Positions 18,626 through 30,076 of a DNA stretch of 64,000 nucleotides are shown piece by piece; the first letter of the stretch is position 1, and every line of letters begins with the position of its first letter. The notes beneath the pieces are model-generated. The model saw nothing but the letters and a program-made list of their open reading frames with translations, had not been told where the DNA came from and searched no databases. Source of the stretch: Peronospora farinosa (lineage: Eukaryota; Oomycota; Peronosporomycetes; Peronosporales; Peronosporaceae); the NCBI GenBank assembly GCA_947646735.1, contig CANTFK010000716.1, positions 1 to 64,000 of the forward strand, read 5' to 3'. The position numbers were made by a program, and so were the translations under genes.

Positions 18626-21600
18626 TCGCGGACTCTGAAGCTACCCCTAAGCTCAGAGTGATCGAACAAATGGGTAGCATAGTCCCTGAGGTTCCGAAAG
18701 GTCGGACCTCAACCCTTTTGGTCTATAGCGCTCGAGTACGAGGCTATGACCAAGTGATGACCCTTCTCGTGGATTCGGGTGCATCACAAAACTTTGTGAA
18801 ACTCGCGGCTCTGAAAAAAGAGACCGGCGAGTTATGAGTCGCTTTGCCAGGATGACAAGCGAGAAGAGGCGACCGTTCGCTTAGCGAACGATGTGCTCGT
18901 CAAATCGGAGGGAGTTCAAGTTGAACTCGCCTTCATTTTCAGTGACTTCTCCTGTAAAGAGAAGTTCACAGTGCTAGGTATGGAGAGTCCGTATGACCTC
19001 ATCCTAGGCATGCCTTGGTTGGCTAAACACCAACCATGGATAGACTGGCGTACACGCACAGTCGCTAGCTCTACGCAAGACACCGGAAAGGATGTGCTCT
19101 TGCGAGAGGCTTATGTAATTGATGCTGTGTCCAACACAGTCGAGGGTGCGACGATGGTATGTCAAATGGCACCAGGAACTACCCAGCTCGAAAGGAGTGG
19201 TGTAGTTGGAAGTGCCCTGGCAGAAAGCCAGGTGACACATATTCCTACCCAGGTCTAAAAGACTGGTGTAGTGAATGGGGCGATGACAGGTAGTCATGCG
19301 CTCAATAGTACTGCACAGAGCCGAGAGCCTGTGGCAGTTGATGGTGGGCTGACAGGAAGTCAAGCGCCACAAGAACTGGCACAGAGCCATGAGCGTGGTG
19401 CGGTTGGAAGGAGCGCGTTGGATGAGATAGCAACGACACCTTCTTCCAGGCCAAAGGTCGTGGTCACTCCAACAGAAAGCACCAGACATATTGAAGACGA
19501 TTAAGGGCACGTCGAAACGAGTGACCCTGGATCAGTCTCGGTCCAAGAGGACGGACCTACGAACGAGTTGTTCGAGGGCGTCGAAGACAAAATGCCGGAG
19601 GCATACTCAGTTGAGGTGCTCCAACCTGTTTTGGCATCTGCCGAGGAGATAGTAAATCTCTCGGAGATGACCTGGGATCTGTTCCTGTCCGAACTAAAGA
19701 AAGAAAAGATCCACGTGATGGTCGCACCAGTTCCAGAAGAGAACGTGGTGGACAGTTCCTCGTAGTCCGCAATGGATGAGAGCGTCTTTGCCCTGAAACC
19801 GACAAGAAGAAACGGTTCGCTGCTCAAGACTGGGAAGCCTTGAAGGACAGCCCGTTCTATGATGTTCTGTGGAAACACCGTGATGTGTTTCCAGCAGAAG
19901 TGCCGAGCCGCCTACCGGCCGATAGGGGCATTAGGAACGAGATTGACCTGGAGCCTGGCACCAAGTATTGTGTGACCAGGCAATGGCCGTTGCCGAAGGA
20001 ACAAGTCGATTACATCGATGAGTTCTTCGACAAGCGAGCCAAGGCGGGACATGTACGTGAGAGCAAGTCGCCTCACTGCAGCCCGACCTTCTGTGTGCGT
20101 AAAGCAACGGGTGGATGGCGCGTGGTTCATGATTATAATAAGCTGAACACGGCCACCATTCCGGCGCAAACGCCGATCCAGCGGAAAGATGTTTTGTTGA
20201 ATTCCATGGGAAAGTCAACTATCTTTTCCGCGTTGGATCTGAAGGATGGCTACTATATAGTTCTCATGAGAGATACTGATGTAGCCAAAACGGCACTAAG
20301 CACTTCAAGCGGTTTGCTGTGGGAGTGGCTTGTGATTACACATGGGTTGCAACATGCTCCAGCAACTTTCAACCGAGTGGCGGCTCACGTGATGCGTCAG
20401 CACCGTGCCTACGCGCCCCATTACTTTGACGATGTATTCGTGCATAGTAGGGCGGAAGAGGGTTTGAGCGCGATAGAGTCGCACAAGCATCATTTAGAAG
20501 CTGTGTTGCAGACTCTGGGTGACGCCCAATTATACGTGAACTTGCAAAAGTGCGTAATAAGGGTCCCCGAGATACCTGTGCTGGGCTGCATTGTTGTTGC
20601 ACACGGTGTTCGAGCAGACCCAGAAAAGGTAAAGGCTATCAAGGAATGGCCAGTCCCACGTCATGTGAAGGATCTGCGCCAATTCCTTGGGCTCACTAAT
20701 TACTTGCATAAGTACAGCAAGAATTATGCGGAGCAGACTAAGCCATTGTCTACCCTTTTAAAAAAGGATACAGAATGGACGTGGTCAAAGGAGCAAGTTG
20801 ATGCGTTCACTTCAGTGCAGCAAATCTTGAGAAGCACCGGTCTTGGCATTGCCAGGCGCGGATAAGATCTTTAGCGTCGTCTGCGATGCAAGCAATTTTG
20901 CAATCGGCAGCTCGCTCATGCAGAAGGATGACAACGGCGTTGACACCGTGTCATTTATTATCAGTCTCGGCTTTTAAAAGCTGCCGAGCTGAATTACCCT
21001 GTGCATGACAAGGAGCTACTTTCAATTAAGTATGCCCTTGTGAAGTTTCGGGTGCACTTCTTGGGCACCGAGCCTTTTGTGGATTTATAAGGATCACGCA
21101 TCACTGCGGACCGCTATAAATTCACCGCACCTCTCGCCTAGGATGGCGAGATGGCTAACATTCTTCTCTGAATTTACTTTCAAAGTTGAATATAAGCCGG
21201 GTAAGTCGAATGTCTTGGCTGACGCGGTATAGACTTCGAGGCAAGACACCAGGAAAGTGTGTCTCGTGCGAAAGCACAAGTTGATTCGTCAACATTGGCA
21301 GCCATGAAGGCGTACCATGTGACGAGCTCAATGGCCTCCGATATCAAGGAGTGTTACAGTCAGGACGAACATTGTCGCCTGCTGTTGGATCATTTTGGTG
21401 GACGAAAGGTTACCCTTCCGTCGCACCTCAAAGCGAAACTAAATCGCTTTAGTTACAGTGATGGCCTGTTATGGCATCAACTGTCACCCTGTGATCCCTT
21501 GAGAATCTATGTCCCTCATGACACAGATCTCAAGCTGATGATACTCCACGAGTGCCATGATGCGCCATCTAGTGGGCATCTGGGCCGTGAAAAGACATTC

Positions 21601-23421
21601 TTACGAGTGTCAGAGGAATTTTGGTGGCCCCACCTATATCGGTGGGTGGCCAACTATATTCGCTCTTGTGAAGAGTGTCAGCGCATAAAGCCTGCACCTT
21701 CAAACAGTGCGCCACTGAAGCCACTGCCGATTCCAACTGAATGTTGGAAGTCGGTCAGTTTGGACTTTATGTTTGGCTTACCGCCTGACCATAAAGGCAG
21801 GACGGGAATCGTCGTCTTTGTAGACAGACTGAGCAAGATGGTGCATTTGGCACCATGTAGCACCAAGATCTCAGGAAAAGAGGCTGCCCTCTTGTTTCTG
21901 TATCATGTGTATCGGCTACACGGGATGCCCGAGTCCATAGTATCGGACCGGGATCCGCGTTTTACGTCGGGTTTTTGGCGACATGTGTTCGAGCTGCTGG
22001 GTAGCAAGCTCCACATGTCAACCGCTGATCATCCCCAGACCGATGGCCAAACCGAACGGGCCAATCGGGTCGTGGCGGATGTGTTGCGTACAATAGCGAC
22101 TCCTAAAGAATGGAGAAAGCAATTGCCATTCGTGGAGTTTGCTATTAATAACAGTGTTCACGCCAGTATGGGTGAAACACCGTTTTACATTAACGGACTG
22201 AGTCATCCTCGAACGCCAGTCTTGTTTGTATGCAGCCCGAGTCTTAGTGGGGGAGGGCCCTCACTTCGCTCGGTGCGAATGCCAAAAAGGACCAAGGTTG
22301 CCCTAGTGACACTGCTACTTTAGCAGTGGTCACGACACCTACAGGTGTCACAAAGGAGGCACGGCAAGAAATGCCAGTGCTCCTTGACGATGACACTATA
22401 GTGTTATCAACAGCGTCGACCCATGAACGACCTCTTGGAGGCGTCATAGGCGAGCTGGATGCTAAAAGCGTGAGCGAAGCTCAGCGCTTTGTGGATGAGC
22501 GATTAGCCATCACACATAAAGTCCGTGACGCGATGGCAAGCGCACAGGACAAGCAAAAACAATATTGCGGACCAAAATGGTCGCAAAAACAATGAACACT
22601 TTAGTGTTGGGGACAAAGTGCTATTAAGTACTGCTACCCTACCTAAACATGCAATTTCTGTACTACCTGGTGGTACTACTAAGCTATTGCCCCGATTCAT
22701 TGGGCCCTTTACAGTGGTTGAAGAAGTTGGAGACCTAAATTATAGGCTCACTCTCCCACCGTATATGAAGACGCACCCCGTATTTTACGTGGGTCGTCTG
22801 AAACGGTATGTTGATCCAGAAGAGATCACATATCCACATCGGTCTAACGAGATCGATGGTGACGCCGACTGTGAGTCGAGCGTCGCGACCGATCAGGCGA
22901 CGAGGAAGCCGAAAGGCTCCCCGTGTATGAACGAGGCGATAGAGGACTCGGTGATCGAGGAGGACTCCGCGCTTGACGCGGGTCTCTCATCACCAGTCGC
23001 ACTAAAATGTCCAAGCGGGTCTTCAGGCGGTCATACCCCTGACGGTCTCACGCCCTCACATCACGCAGATCCGAGGTCAGTCGCGAGACTTGACTCTCGA
23101 GATCTGTCACCTGCCTCTTCAGCGCAGCAGACTCAGCCTGCGACTGAACAGCAGCAGGATAGGCAGCCGCGAGTAGGTGGGCGTAATCGCCGCTCCTATC
23201 GGGCGCCACCTGTGCTGGTGGACACGGAAGGGAATACGCGCTTCCTTGTTGGAAGGCTGTTGGCCCACTGGTTTGTGAAGCGAAAGCTCCAAATCCTTGT
23301 CCAGTGGAATGGTTACCCAACGAGCTTTGGCTCGTGGGAGCCTGTGGACGCTTTGCGCGTTGACGTGCCTGGGCTGGTGGCTGCTTATGTGAAGCAGCAC
23401 CAGCTGTCTTCTTTCTGCTAG
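18593..23421 (+). pseudogene. pol: Pol polyprotein, element 1 (frameshifted)
   Basis: The order is protease (LVDSGASQNF at about 18770), RT (FSALDLKDGYY, HYFDDVFVHS), RNase H, integrase with an H2C2 zinc finger (ECHDAPSSGHLGREK, CEECQRIK) and the DDE core ending DHPQTDGQTERANR, then a chromodomain-like tail (ILVQWNGYPTSFGSWEP). Lesions are a 1-bp gain near 18820, a TAA at 19256, a 2-bp gain near 20943, a loss of about 10 bp near 21229 and a shift near 22323. The integrase frame 21259-22323 is open. In the RT core MPQG is replaced by ITHG. Confidence 0.9.
22246..22257 (+). promoter_or_regulatory. Candidate central polypurine tract, element 1
   Basis: AGTGGGGGAGGG lies just after the integrase core. 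The same position of element 2 has TGGTGGGGGAGGG, which is identical to element 2's terminal tract. In element 3 the tract is degraded (AGTGGGGAAGGG). Central tracts prime a second plus strand in Ty1 and lentiviruses; here it is inference. Confidence 0.45.
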
Positions 23422-24287
23422 GTCCGGAAGGACTAGCAGAAGAAGCGTGGCGAGAATCAATTGGGGGTCGCTTACCGCCCATAATTTCATGCGCACGCTT
23501 CATGGCGAAGCTGATTCGCTGCGAACGCTGTTTCGTTGCATCTTCATGCAAGGTAACACGGCGCCGAAGTTCAGCTTCATATTCGTCGGCTGTTTCGTTA
23601 GAACGCAGCACGACTGGAATTGGGAAAGCACGACCAAGTGTTTTGCCCTGCTTTTCCACAAGGGAAAGACGCTTAAAATCTATGAGCGTCTATAGTGCCA
23701 CGCTGAAAAAGCGCTGCGCAAGACCCATCCGAGTTCATCCACTCAGATGGAGGTGGCATTGGTGGCAAGCCACCACTCACGTAGCCGCTCTCGCGACGGC
23801 GGGCTAGTGAGGCCGAAGGTGTACTTGGTGGAGCTTCAAGCTCACACTCACCTGAGTCTGACTCTCCATTATGGATTGTCAAGACATCAGCATGAGGAGT
23901 CACATCTGACTGAGTTGCGACTACTTTTTTCGAAGTTGTGTGCTCAGTCTTAGTCGCTGCGCTCGTAGGCGCAGGCAACGAGGCTTTACCTTCGCTTGCA
24001 GGAAGCATAAAAGCTTTCTCAAGGACGGGTGCCTCAAATGATTGGGACATATGTCTCATTAATGCGCTTTGCTCATCTCCACTTTGGGGTGATGGCAATG
24101 GCGTAGTCTAATTGAAATCTACAATGAGAGATGGATCTTCATCCACATTATCGTGAGATGGAAGATTCACCCCAGTGCCTGACGCACTTTGCGACGGCTG
24201 CGATAAATCGCGGCGCGTGCGCTTAGTGCTGGACTGCATGGGTGCCTTTGCAGGCGACCCATCGGCCTTACCACGTTTCGTTGGCAT
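23048..24287 (-). pseudogene. Antisense coding region of element 1, overlapping the pol 3' end
   Basis: ATG at 24287 opens a frame beginning MPTKRGKADGSPAKAPMQ with a nuclear-signal-like KRTRRD. It meets TAG at 24108-24110, continues in frame (SGDEQSALMRHMSQSFEAP) to 23673, and then continues one frame over through FKRLSLVEKQGKTLGRAF, SNETADEYEAELRRRVTL and a Ser/Pro/Gln-rich stretch to a coiled coil ending ALKRQVTDLESQVSRL at about 23060-23110. About 370 nt overlap pol on the other strand. Element 3 has the same layout. No known domain was recognised. Confidence 0.6.
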
Positions 24288-24379
24288 GAGTACTGAGCAG
24301 ACTAAAGCGGCGCGTGTATAACGGCTCGCAAGTCTCTCTGTCTCTTAGGTGATGCTTTACAAAATGTAAACATCGTTCT

Positions 24380-24393
24380 AAAACGGGGGATGG
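24380..24393 (+). promoter_or_regulatory. Polypurine tract of element 1
   Basis: AAAACGGGGGATGG sits immediately before the 3' LTR at 24394, the standard place for the plus-strand primer. The same sequence precedes the LTR at position 13. Confidence 0.75.
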
Positions 24394-24999
24394 TGTAACA
24401 GGGCATCGAGTTACACGTAAACATTAAGTAATATACTTAATGTTTGGTCTAAAAGTATCCATGATTACTTTTGACCAGTCACTTGGGTGCGATACACAAA
24501 TGTGATCCACCCTCGTGAATGTGATATTCATTTATGGATTCACATAAGAAGGGATGACGCTAGTTGAAGCTAGGCATCGCGACGTCTCAGAAGGACGTCA
24601 GTTGCGATCTTAAATCTCTAGATTTAAGATCATGCGACAGGATACGCTTCTAAAGAGTCGCGTATCCGATCTATATATATATATATATATAGCCAATCAG
24701 TAGTTAAGTATATATTTAGTTATAATTAATTAAATATAGCTCAGTCTTGAATTTACTTAAACAAACGCACCACGCACGAGAAGCCGAAAGACTTCTGCGT
24801 GACGTCCGTGCTTTAGTGTTAAGAAGTTCGTTGCACTCTCGCTTGAGTGAGAGGCAACTGGTGGTACGACTGCTTAAGCAGTCGACCAACCTCCCAACCA
24901 CCCTCGCACGCGAAGGTAAGACAGTATAACCGCTTCCTCGCTTGTGCATAAGGTGTGTGCTCGTAGTACGAGGCAACTTCGTAGAAGTGCCCGTCTACA
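24394..24999 (+). repeat. 3' LTR of element 1
   Basis: It is nearly identical to the 5' LTR (about eight differences in 604 bp plus a length change in the TA run near 24673). It ends GTCTACA at 24999 and is followed by the target duplication CAACA. Confidence 0.93.
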
Positions 25000-26184
25000 C
25001 AACACGTTGGCACGACCTCATGCCATTGCGTCCTTTGTCAAAAATCACGCCAAACTAATAATTAAAAAAGGTGCAGAGCAAAATGAAGATAAGGTGGTGC
25101 TAGTGGTGTTGATGCTACTGAATTATATGGACACGTGGTTTGCTGCTGGAGCGGCCGTGGCTCGCGCAGTTCCACTTTATAAACACACTTTATACAGAAA
25201 AAATGCTCTGCCAATGACAGCAGAAAATTGATTCGGATAAGCTCGAGGTGGTGTATCAGACCCCATTGGCATGGGAGGAGACGACACTCTTGCAACATAC
25301 AGCCAATGCCATTCAATTGGCGACGAGACTTGTAGACGCTCCACCTAATGAACTGCACTCGGATGCATTCATTGCTGAAGCTCGTGCAGTGGCAGAAAGG
25401 ACCAAGGCTGCGATCGTGGTTATTCAGGGTGAAACACTTCATGAACAGGGATTCAGTGGCATATACGGAGTCGGAAAAGCTGCGACTCATAAACCAGTGC
25501 TGGTGTGTTTGAGTCACGTACCGGAAGGAGCTGAGGGTGCGAAAGGGGTGGCGATGGTTTGAAGCAGCGTGTCACGCAAAGAATACGACAGATAAGACTC
25601 CGTTGCATGTGGTACTATGTGTGGCTGAGAACTCAGTGGGACTGGACTCGATGCGTGTAGATGATGTACTGGCGATGTACTCGGGCAAAACGGTGGAGGT
25701 AAACAACACGGACGCCGAGGGAAGTCTTGTGCTTGCTGATGGCGTGGCGTATGCTGTCAAGCACCTAAATCCAAAGGTGATCGTGGATATGGCCACGTTG
25801 ATGGGAGCACGGAGCATTGCTACAGGTAACCGTATCGGTGCTGTCTACACAAATGACGGTAGTCTGGAGGAACTGGCTGTTAAGGCGGGTAAAGTATCTG
25901 GCGACTTGGTGCACTCCATGCCGTATGCGCCGGAGTTTCACCGCCTCGGGTTCACGAGCAACATAGCCAACATGAAGAACTCGGTGAAAAACCGTGCTAA
26001 CGCGCAGGTGTCGTGCGTCGGGCAGTTCATCGCAAACCATTTGGGAGACTTCGAGCATACGGGCAAGTGGCTGCACGTCGACATGGCATTTCCAGTGTTC
26101 ACAAGTGATGACGAGCGATCAACAGGCTTTGGTGTGGCGTTTATCCAGTCGCTGCTCAAGGAGATTGACAATGCAGGCTGGTAA
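25000..26184 (+). pseudogene. M17 leucyl aminopeptidase (NPEPL1-like) pseudogene, 3' part
   Basis: From the duplication the frame reads TLARPHAIASFVKNH, then AAGAAVARAVPLY, shifts near 25220, and continues TRLVDAPPNELHSDAF and GIYGVGKAA to VAMV at 25560. About 36 codons are then missing with a frame change; this block should hold the GKGIVYDTGG-type metal-binding segment. The rest (YSGKTVEVNNTDAEGSLVLA, MATLMGARSIATG, MKNSVKNRANA) runs open to TAA 26182. The M17 signature NTDAEGRL reads NTDAEGSL, with the catalytic Arg replaced by Ser at 25723-25725. The gene is inactive several times over. Confidence 0.9.
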
Positions 26185-26804
26185 GCAGAGTGAGATTGTG
26201 GCTGAAAGAAAATATGAGGATTGCCATTACATTGTTGTCTTTTGTCTATCATTGAATGGATTTCAGTTCACCTGCAAGATGTTTTTTATTGAGCAATGAA
26301 GCGAAAGCCCTCTTGTATTTTTACTTCGAAGTATGTTCCTATCAGGGTATCATAGTATAAACTTTGGCTGTAGAATGTTTCATTCGGGGTGATGCCAGCG
26401 GGTGTATTGATCTGATGATTGATGGCTGCATCTTTTCACAGTTTACTAGAACGCCCATACCGACTGTGAGCGAAAAAGTAGGGCTCAATCAGTCTGCATG
26501 TTTACCTTGTTTCCGCGAAGGAAGACGAAGCAGCTGCAGCAGCATCAGTAGGTCATTGCTGTCGCTGCTACAGCGACTATTGGCAAAAATGTAGACTGCC
26601 GGCAAAACAACGTTCTTTTCGATCGTTGTGGCGCAAACGCCGTCCAGTGTCCTGCACAACGTTTTCGTTATGTGCACTTACAAAAAACATTTTTATCAAA
26701 GCTATTAAAGGTTACCGATTAAAATATTCTTTATCGTTTACTGGGTAGCTGAAATTAAGTCGATCACGCGTATGATGAAGAGTCGCATAGGATTAGGAAA
26801 CGTT
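26185..26804. other. Spacer after the aminopeptidase pseudogene
   Basis: It is AT-rich with no credible gene. The short frame at 26364-26594 has no recognisable features. Confidence 0.5.
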
Positions 26805-26989
26805 TGACATGCTATATATGTGAGTTACATGTAGATCATGTAGTAGGCAAAATTGAGCTACGATAAATGAATCACTTCCAAATATTCTCTCTTCTGCTCA
26901 AGTCGTTCAATCTTCACTCAAGTGCAGACTTACTTCGATTTCTAAGCTTTTCTTCTCGTCGTTTCACTCAAGATTTCATTTCCTATCAG

Positions 26990-28140
26990 GTTATGAGCCC
27001 AAGTACCATGTCCTCTGGCCAAGACTCGACGACCAAGGTCTCCACTGACATATTCAATGGGTACAACTATTCGACATGGAACCGCTACATGCGTGGCGCG
27101 TTCATGACCAAGTCAACGTGGCACGTGGTTAGCCGGGAAACCACCCATACCTTCACGTACCCTCGTATGTCCGATGAGTACGTCAGGACAAGCAACATCG
27201 CTTTTGGCCTGATGTTACTGCACATGGATGCAGACTACCACCACGTGGTCGACAATTGCGAGGAAGCGTGGGTAGCATGGGCCCGGTAAAAGACACTTAA
27301 CAGCGGATCGCAGAAGGCTGGACGCATATATTTATAGCGCCAGCTCTTCAGCATGGAGATGGTGGAAGGCGCCAACGTATTAAATCACTGCAATGAAGTC
27401 ATGAACATCAGGGCCAAGCTTCGCAGCATCGGGGCCAAGATGGAAGACGAAGATGTGGCAATCTGCTTGTCGCGCAGTCTCCTAAAAGGCTACGAGAATT
27501 TAGTGCTAAATCTGGAGATGATCAGTGCGGAATTGCGTACGCAAGACGTTGTGAAGGTGCTCATGAATGAGCATCAAGAGGAAAGGTGAGAAGACGGCAT
27601 CGGTGAAAGTCAAATAAACAAGTAAAGCTTTTAGCACCGAATATGAGTCTCGCCATTGTACCTTTCGCGGAAAACTGGGGCACACGGTGAAGTGGTGCTG
27701 GACTAAGCAAAAGGAGAAAAATCGAGGAGCTCAACACGGTGTGAATGCTCGTGGACGCGAAGCCAGCCAAGTCCAGTGGAAGGGCTATAAAATAACTATG
27801 AACACGATCGAGTGGTGTTTTGCTGCGTCACTGGAGTGTGGGCTATCGACAGGTAAATGAATGCCTGGATAGTGGTCAATTGACAGTGGTGCCACGCACC
27901 ATATATGCCATGACAAGCCAGATTCAGAGATCGCAGATGGAAATAAGGCAGAAATTAAGGGTATCGGAACCATCGTTAAATATGTGGTCTTACCTAAAGG
28001 TGACGAACGTGAATTAGAGATTAATAATGCGCTCTTCGTATCAAGTATGAACAAGAATCTGCTGTCAATTTCGCAAATTAACAAGAGCGGAAAGGTTCAA
28101 GTCATGTTTAAAGGATTTAAGATGCACGTTTTTTTGGTAC
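26990..28140 (+). pseudogene. Ty1/copia gag-protease-region remnant
   Basis: The sequence ATCAGGTTATGAGCCC at 26987 resembles a copia primer site following an LTR end. It is followed by a copia-type gag ([17 protein letters not shown], then [13 protein letters not shown]), a degenerate zinc-knuckle region near 27650-27700 (GKLGHTVKWCW) and a pre-integrase segment ([19 protein letters not shown]). Stops and frameshifts are frequent and integrase and RT are absent. The left LTR, if present, would end at about 26988 but its start is unclear. Confidence 0.75.
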
Positions 28141-28214
28141 ATTACAGTTATTTTAATATACCTAGCGACCCGAAAATTTCCGTCCGACTAAGGCCTACAC
28201 ATCCCTCGTCGCTT

Positions 28215-29386
28215 TGATAGCTACGTATTTCTACGTGCCACCACATGCACACCACTGCGAGGTGCCTTATTACTATCCAACACCACCGTGCACCTTGCGC
28301 TGTCCATTTCATTTGGAGCCAGACCTAAGTCCCCTCGTAATGCCTCCTTGACGCTTGCCCACCGTGAGGGAAGCCTCTCCATGTCGCTTGTCAGAGTTGT
28401 GTGCTCTTCCTCGAGTCCATCGCTATGTTATCCAGAGCATCCGCCATTTTATTGAAATGACGAAGATGATGTCGCCAAGTGGACACGTTTAGCCGATCAG
28501 CGATCCTCCTGCATTGTCGGTATAGGTCTTGCAAATGCCGTGCTTTCGGCTCCTTTCTTCTCCTCAACTGCCCCAAAACGAGGCTACTGTCGCCAACGAC
28601 GTGAAGTCCATTTAGGTTGTAACCTTGAGCTTTCCTGAGACGAAACAGAAGGCCCCTGTACTCAGCCACATTGTTGGTCGTGTAAGGGGCGGCGAGGGAG
28701 ACGCTGCTCATCCATAGGATAAACGACGGTTTTGTGGCCTTTCCGTTTACAACAAATATAGAGCCGGCGCCCTCGGGGCCCGAATTACCTCATGCACCCC
28801 GTCAAAGAAGAGTATCGTGTTCTCGCGATCACTTCTCCAATGGAGCTCCTGTATTACGATCCCCGAAGTGGCAGCAAAAGCCGCATGTACAACTCATGCC
28901 GCACGACAGACCGCCTCATCTTGTGTTCTCGTCAGTACTTTTTCTCGTAGCGCTAGCCTCCCATGATGTACCCGGCCTCGTAGTAGCGCTGTCGATCGAT
29001 TTAACGAGTTTCTCAGAGTCACGTCCCTGCATCTGCATCTGCGGTTCCAGACCACCTGGAGCGTGTGTAGTACTCCTAGCCGCCACTACTCGTTTAAAGT
29101 GTCATAGCACCATCCATATATCTCCTCCTGCTGTGCCTCTGTCAGGTTTCCGCAAAGTTGATGTAGTACCTTCCAATCCCGGTTGGCACCATTGGCAATT
29201 TAAAACCAAAATTAGGACGAGGATCGTTAGCCTTCAATTGCAAACCAAGTTCTGCCCACTTCCTCAGAAACTCTCTCCAAAGTGGCCGCGTTGCTCGACA
29301 TTCCCACCAGATATGCGACTTGTTGATGCCGAATTCTCGACACTCCGGCAATGGACAGCCAACGACCGTTGGACGGAATACCAGGT
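28215..29386 (-). pseudogene. LINE (non-LTR retrotransposon) 3' fragment
   Basis: On the minus strand a reverse-transcriptase zinc-binding segment (ECREFGINKSHIWWECRATR) is followed by an RNase H domain (YTTNNVAEYRGLL, VVGDSSLVLGQL, RRIADRLN, FNKMADAL) and a short tail. This order is typical of the 3' part of oomycete LINEs. It is broken between the two domains and cut at 29386 by element 2. The 234-codon plus-strand frame opposite it is a shadow. Confidence 0.75.
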
Positions 29387-30016
29387 TGTAACGGGGTTAC
29401 ACGACGGTTGTAGCGTCTTTCCGAGAGTTTACGGTTAAACTCCCCTTTGTATTGCATATAATGCATTATGATACTTCTCTTAAGAGAGGTATTAAGTATA
29501 AACGTGAAAGATACGGTATTCGGTAATACCGTATCTTATCGATTAGGATTCGATAAAACAATAATGCTGTACTAAGTACATCATACACAGATGTTTAGAC
29601 GATACGTCGTTCAATAGCAAAGTCTGCATATAATAATTACTATTATCGTAATTAATCTACTTAGAGTAGCACTATTCATAAAATCTTAAAGCATAAATAA
29701 AATCAGTACTCATTTTGAGTTTAAGATCGCAAGTCGCTCTGACTTGATCTCTTGTGCACTTCGTGCGTTGGTTCTCTGAACCTCTACGCTTCTAGCTTGT
29801 TCTTGCACTCTATGCGTTGGTCTCTGAGCCTTAAGCTTATTGCTTGACTGACTAAAAGTCTCTTTCCTCGTTCCGTAGAACAGGGTGCTTTAAGTCGTTT
29901 AATTAGTTCCTTAGAACTAAGTGGCTTTTTGCCTTAACTCTATTTAGTTCTCTAGAACTAAGAGGCTTCCAGCCGAAAGTCTTCCTCTGGCTAAAGAGCT
30001 GTGCAGCTCCGCTACA
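29387..30016 (+). repeat. 5' LTR of element 2
   Basis: It begins TGTAACGGGGTTACAC and ends GCTACA. It contains a strong hairpin GATACGGTATT-CGGT-AATACCGTATC (about 29510-29535) and two TTAGTTC/GAACTAA hairpins near 29904 and 29945. It is unrelated in sequence to the family-1 LTR apart from its termini. Confidence 0.92.
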
Positions 30017-30076
30017 CTTGTTAGCACTAGTAGTCAATCCTACACCTAAGTCTTTCAAGACTGACCCTCTGTGAGG

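Larger units (their letters stand above)
16862..24999 (+). mobile_element. Ty3/gypsy element 1, full length
   Basis: The element has two LTRs of 604 and 606 bp with roughly eight differences, a primer site, gag, pol with protease, RT, RNase H, integrase and chromodomain-like tail, an antisense coding region and a polypurine tract. It is flanked by a perfect 5-bp duplication CAACA (16857-16861 and 25000-25004). It lies inside the coding sequence of an M17 aminopeptidase. Gag and the integrase part are open, but pol carries frameshifts and the RT core has changes likely to inactivate it. Low LTR divergence implies a fairly recent insertion. Confidence 0.95.

Noticed and set aside
28734..29438. 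234-codon plus-strand frame
   Set aside because: It is opposite the LINE RNase H and zinc-binding segments, has no recognisable features, and is explained as a shadow.
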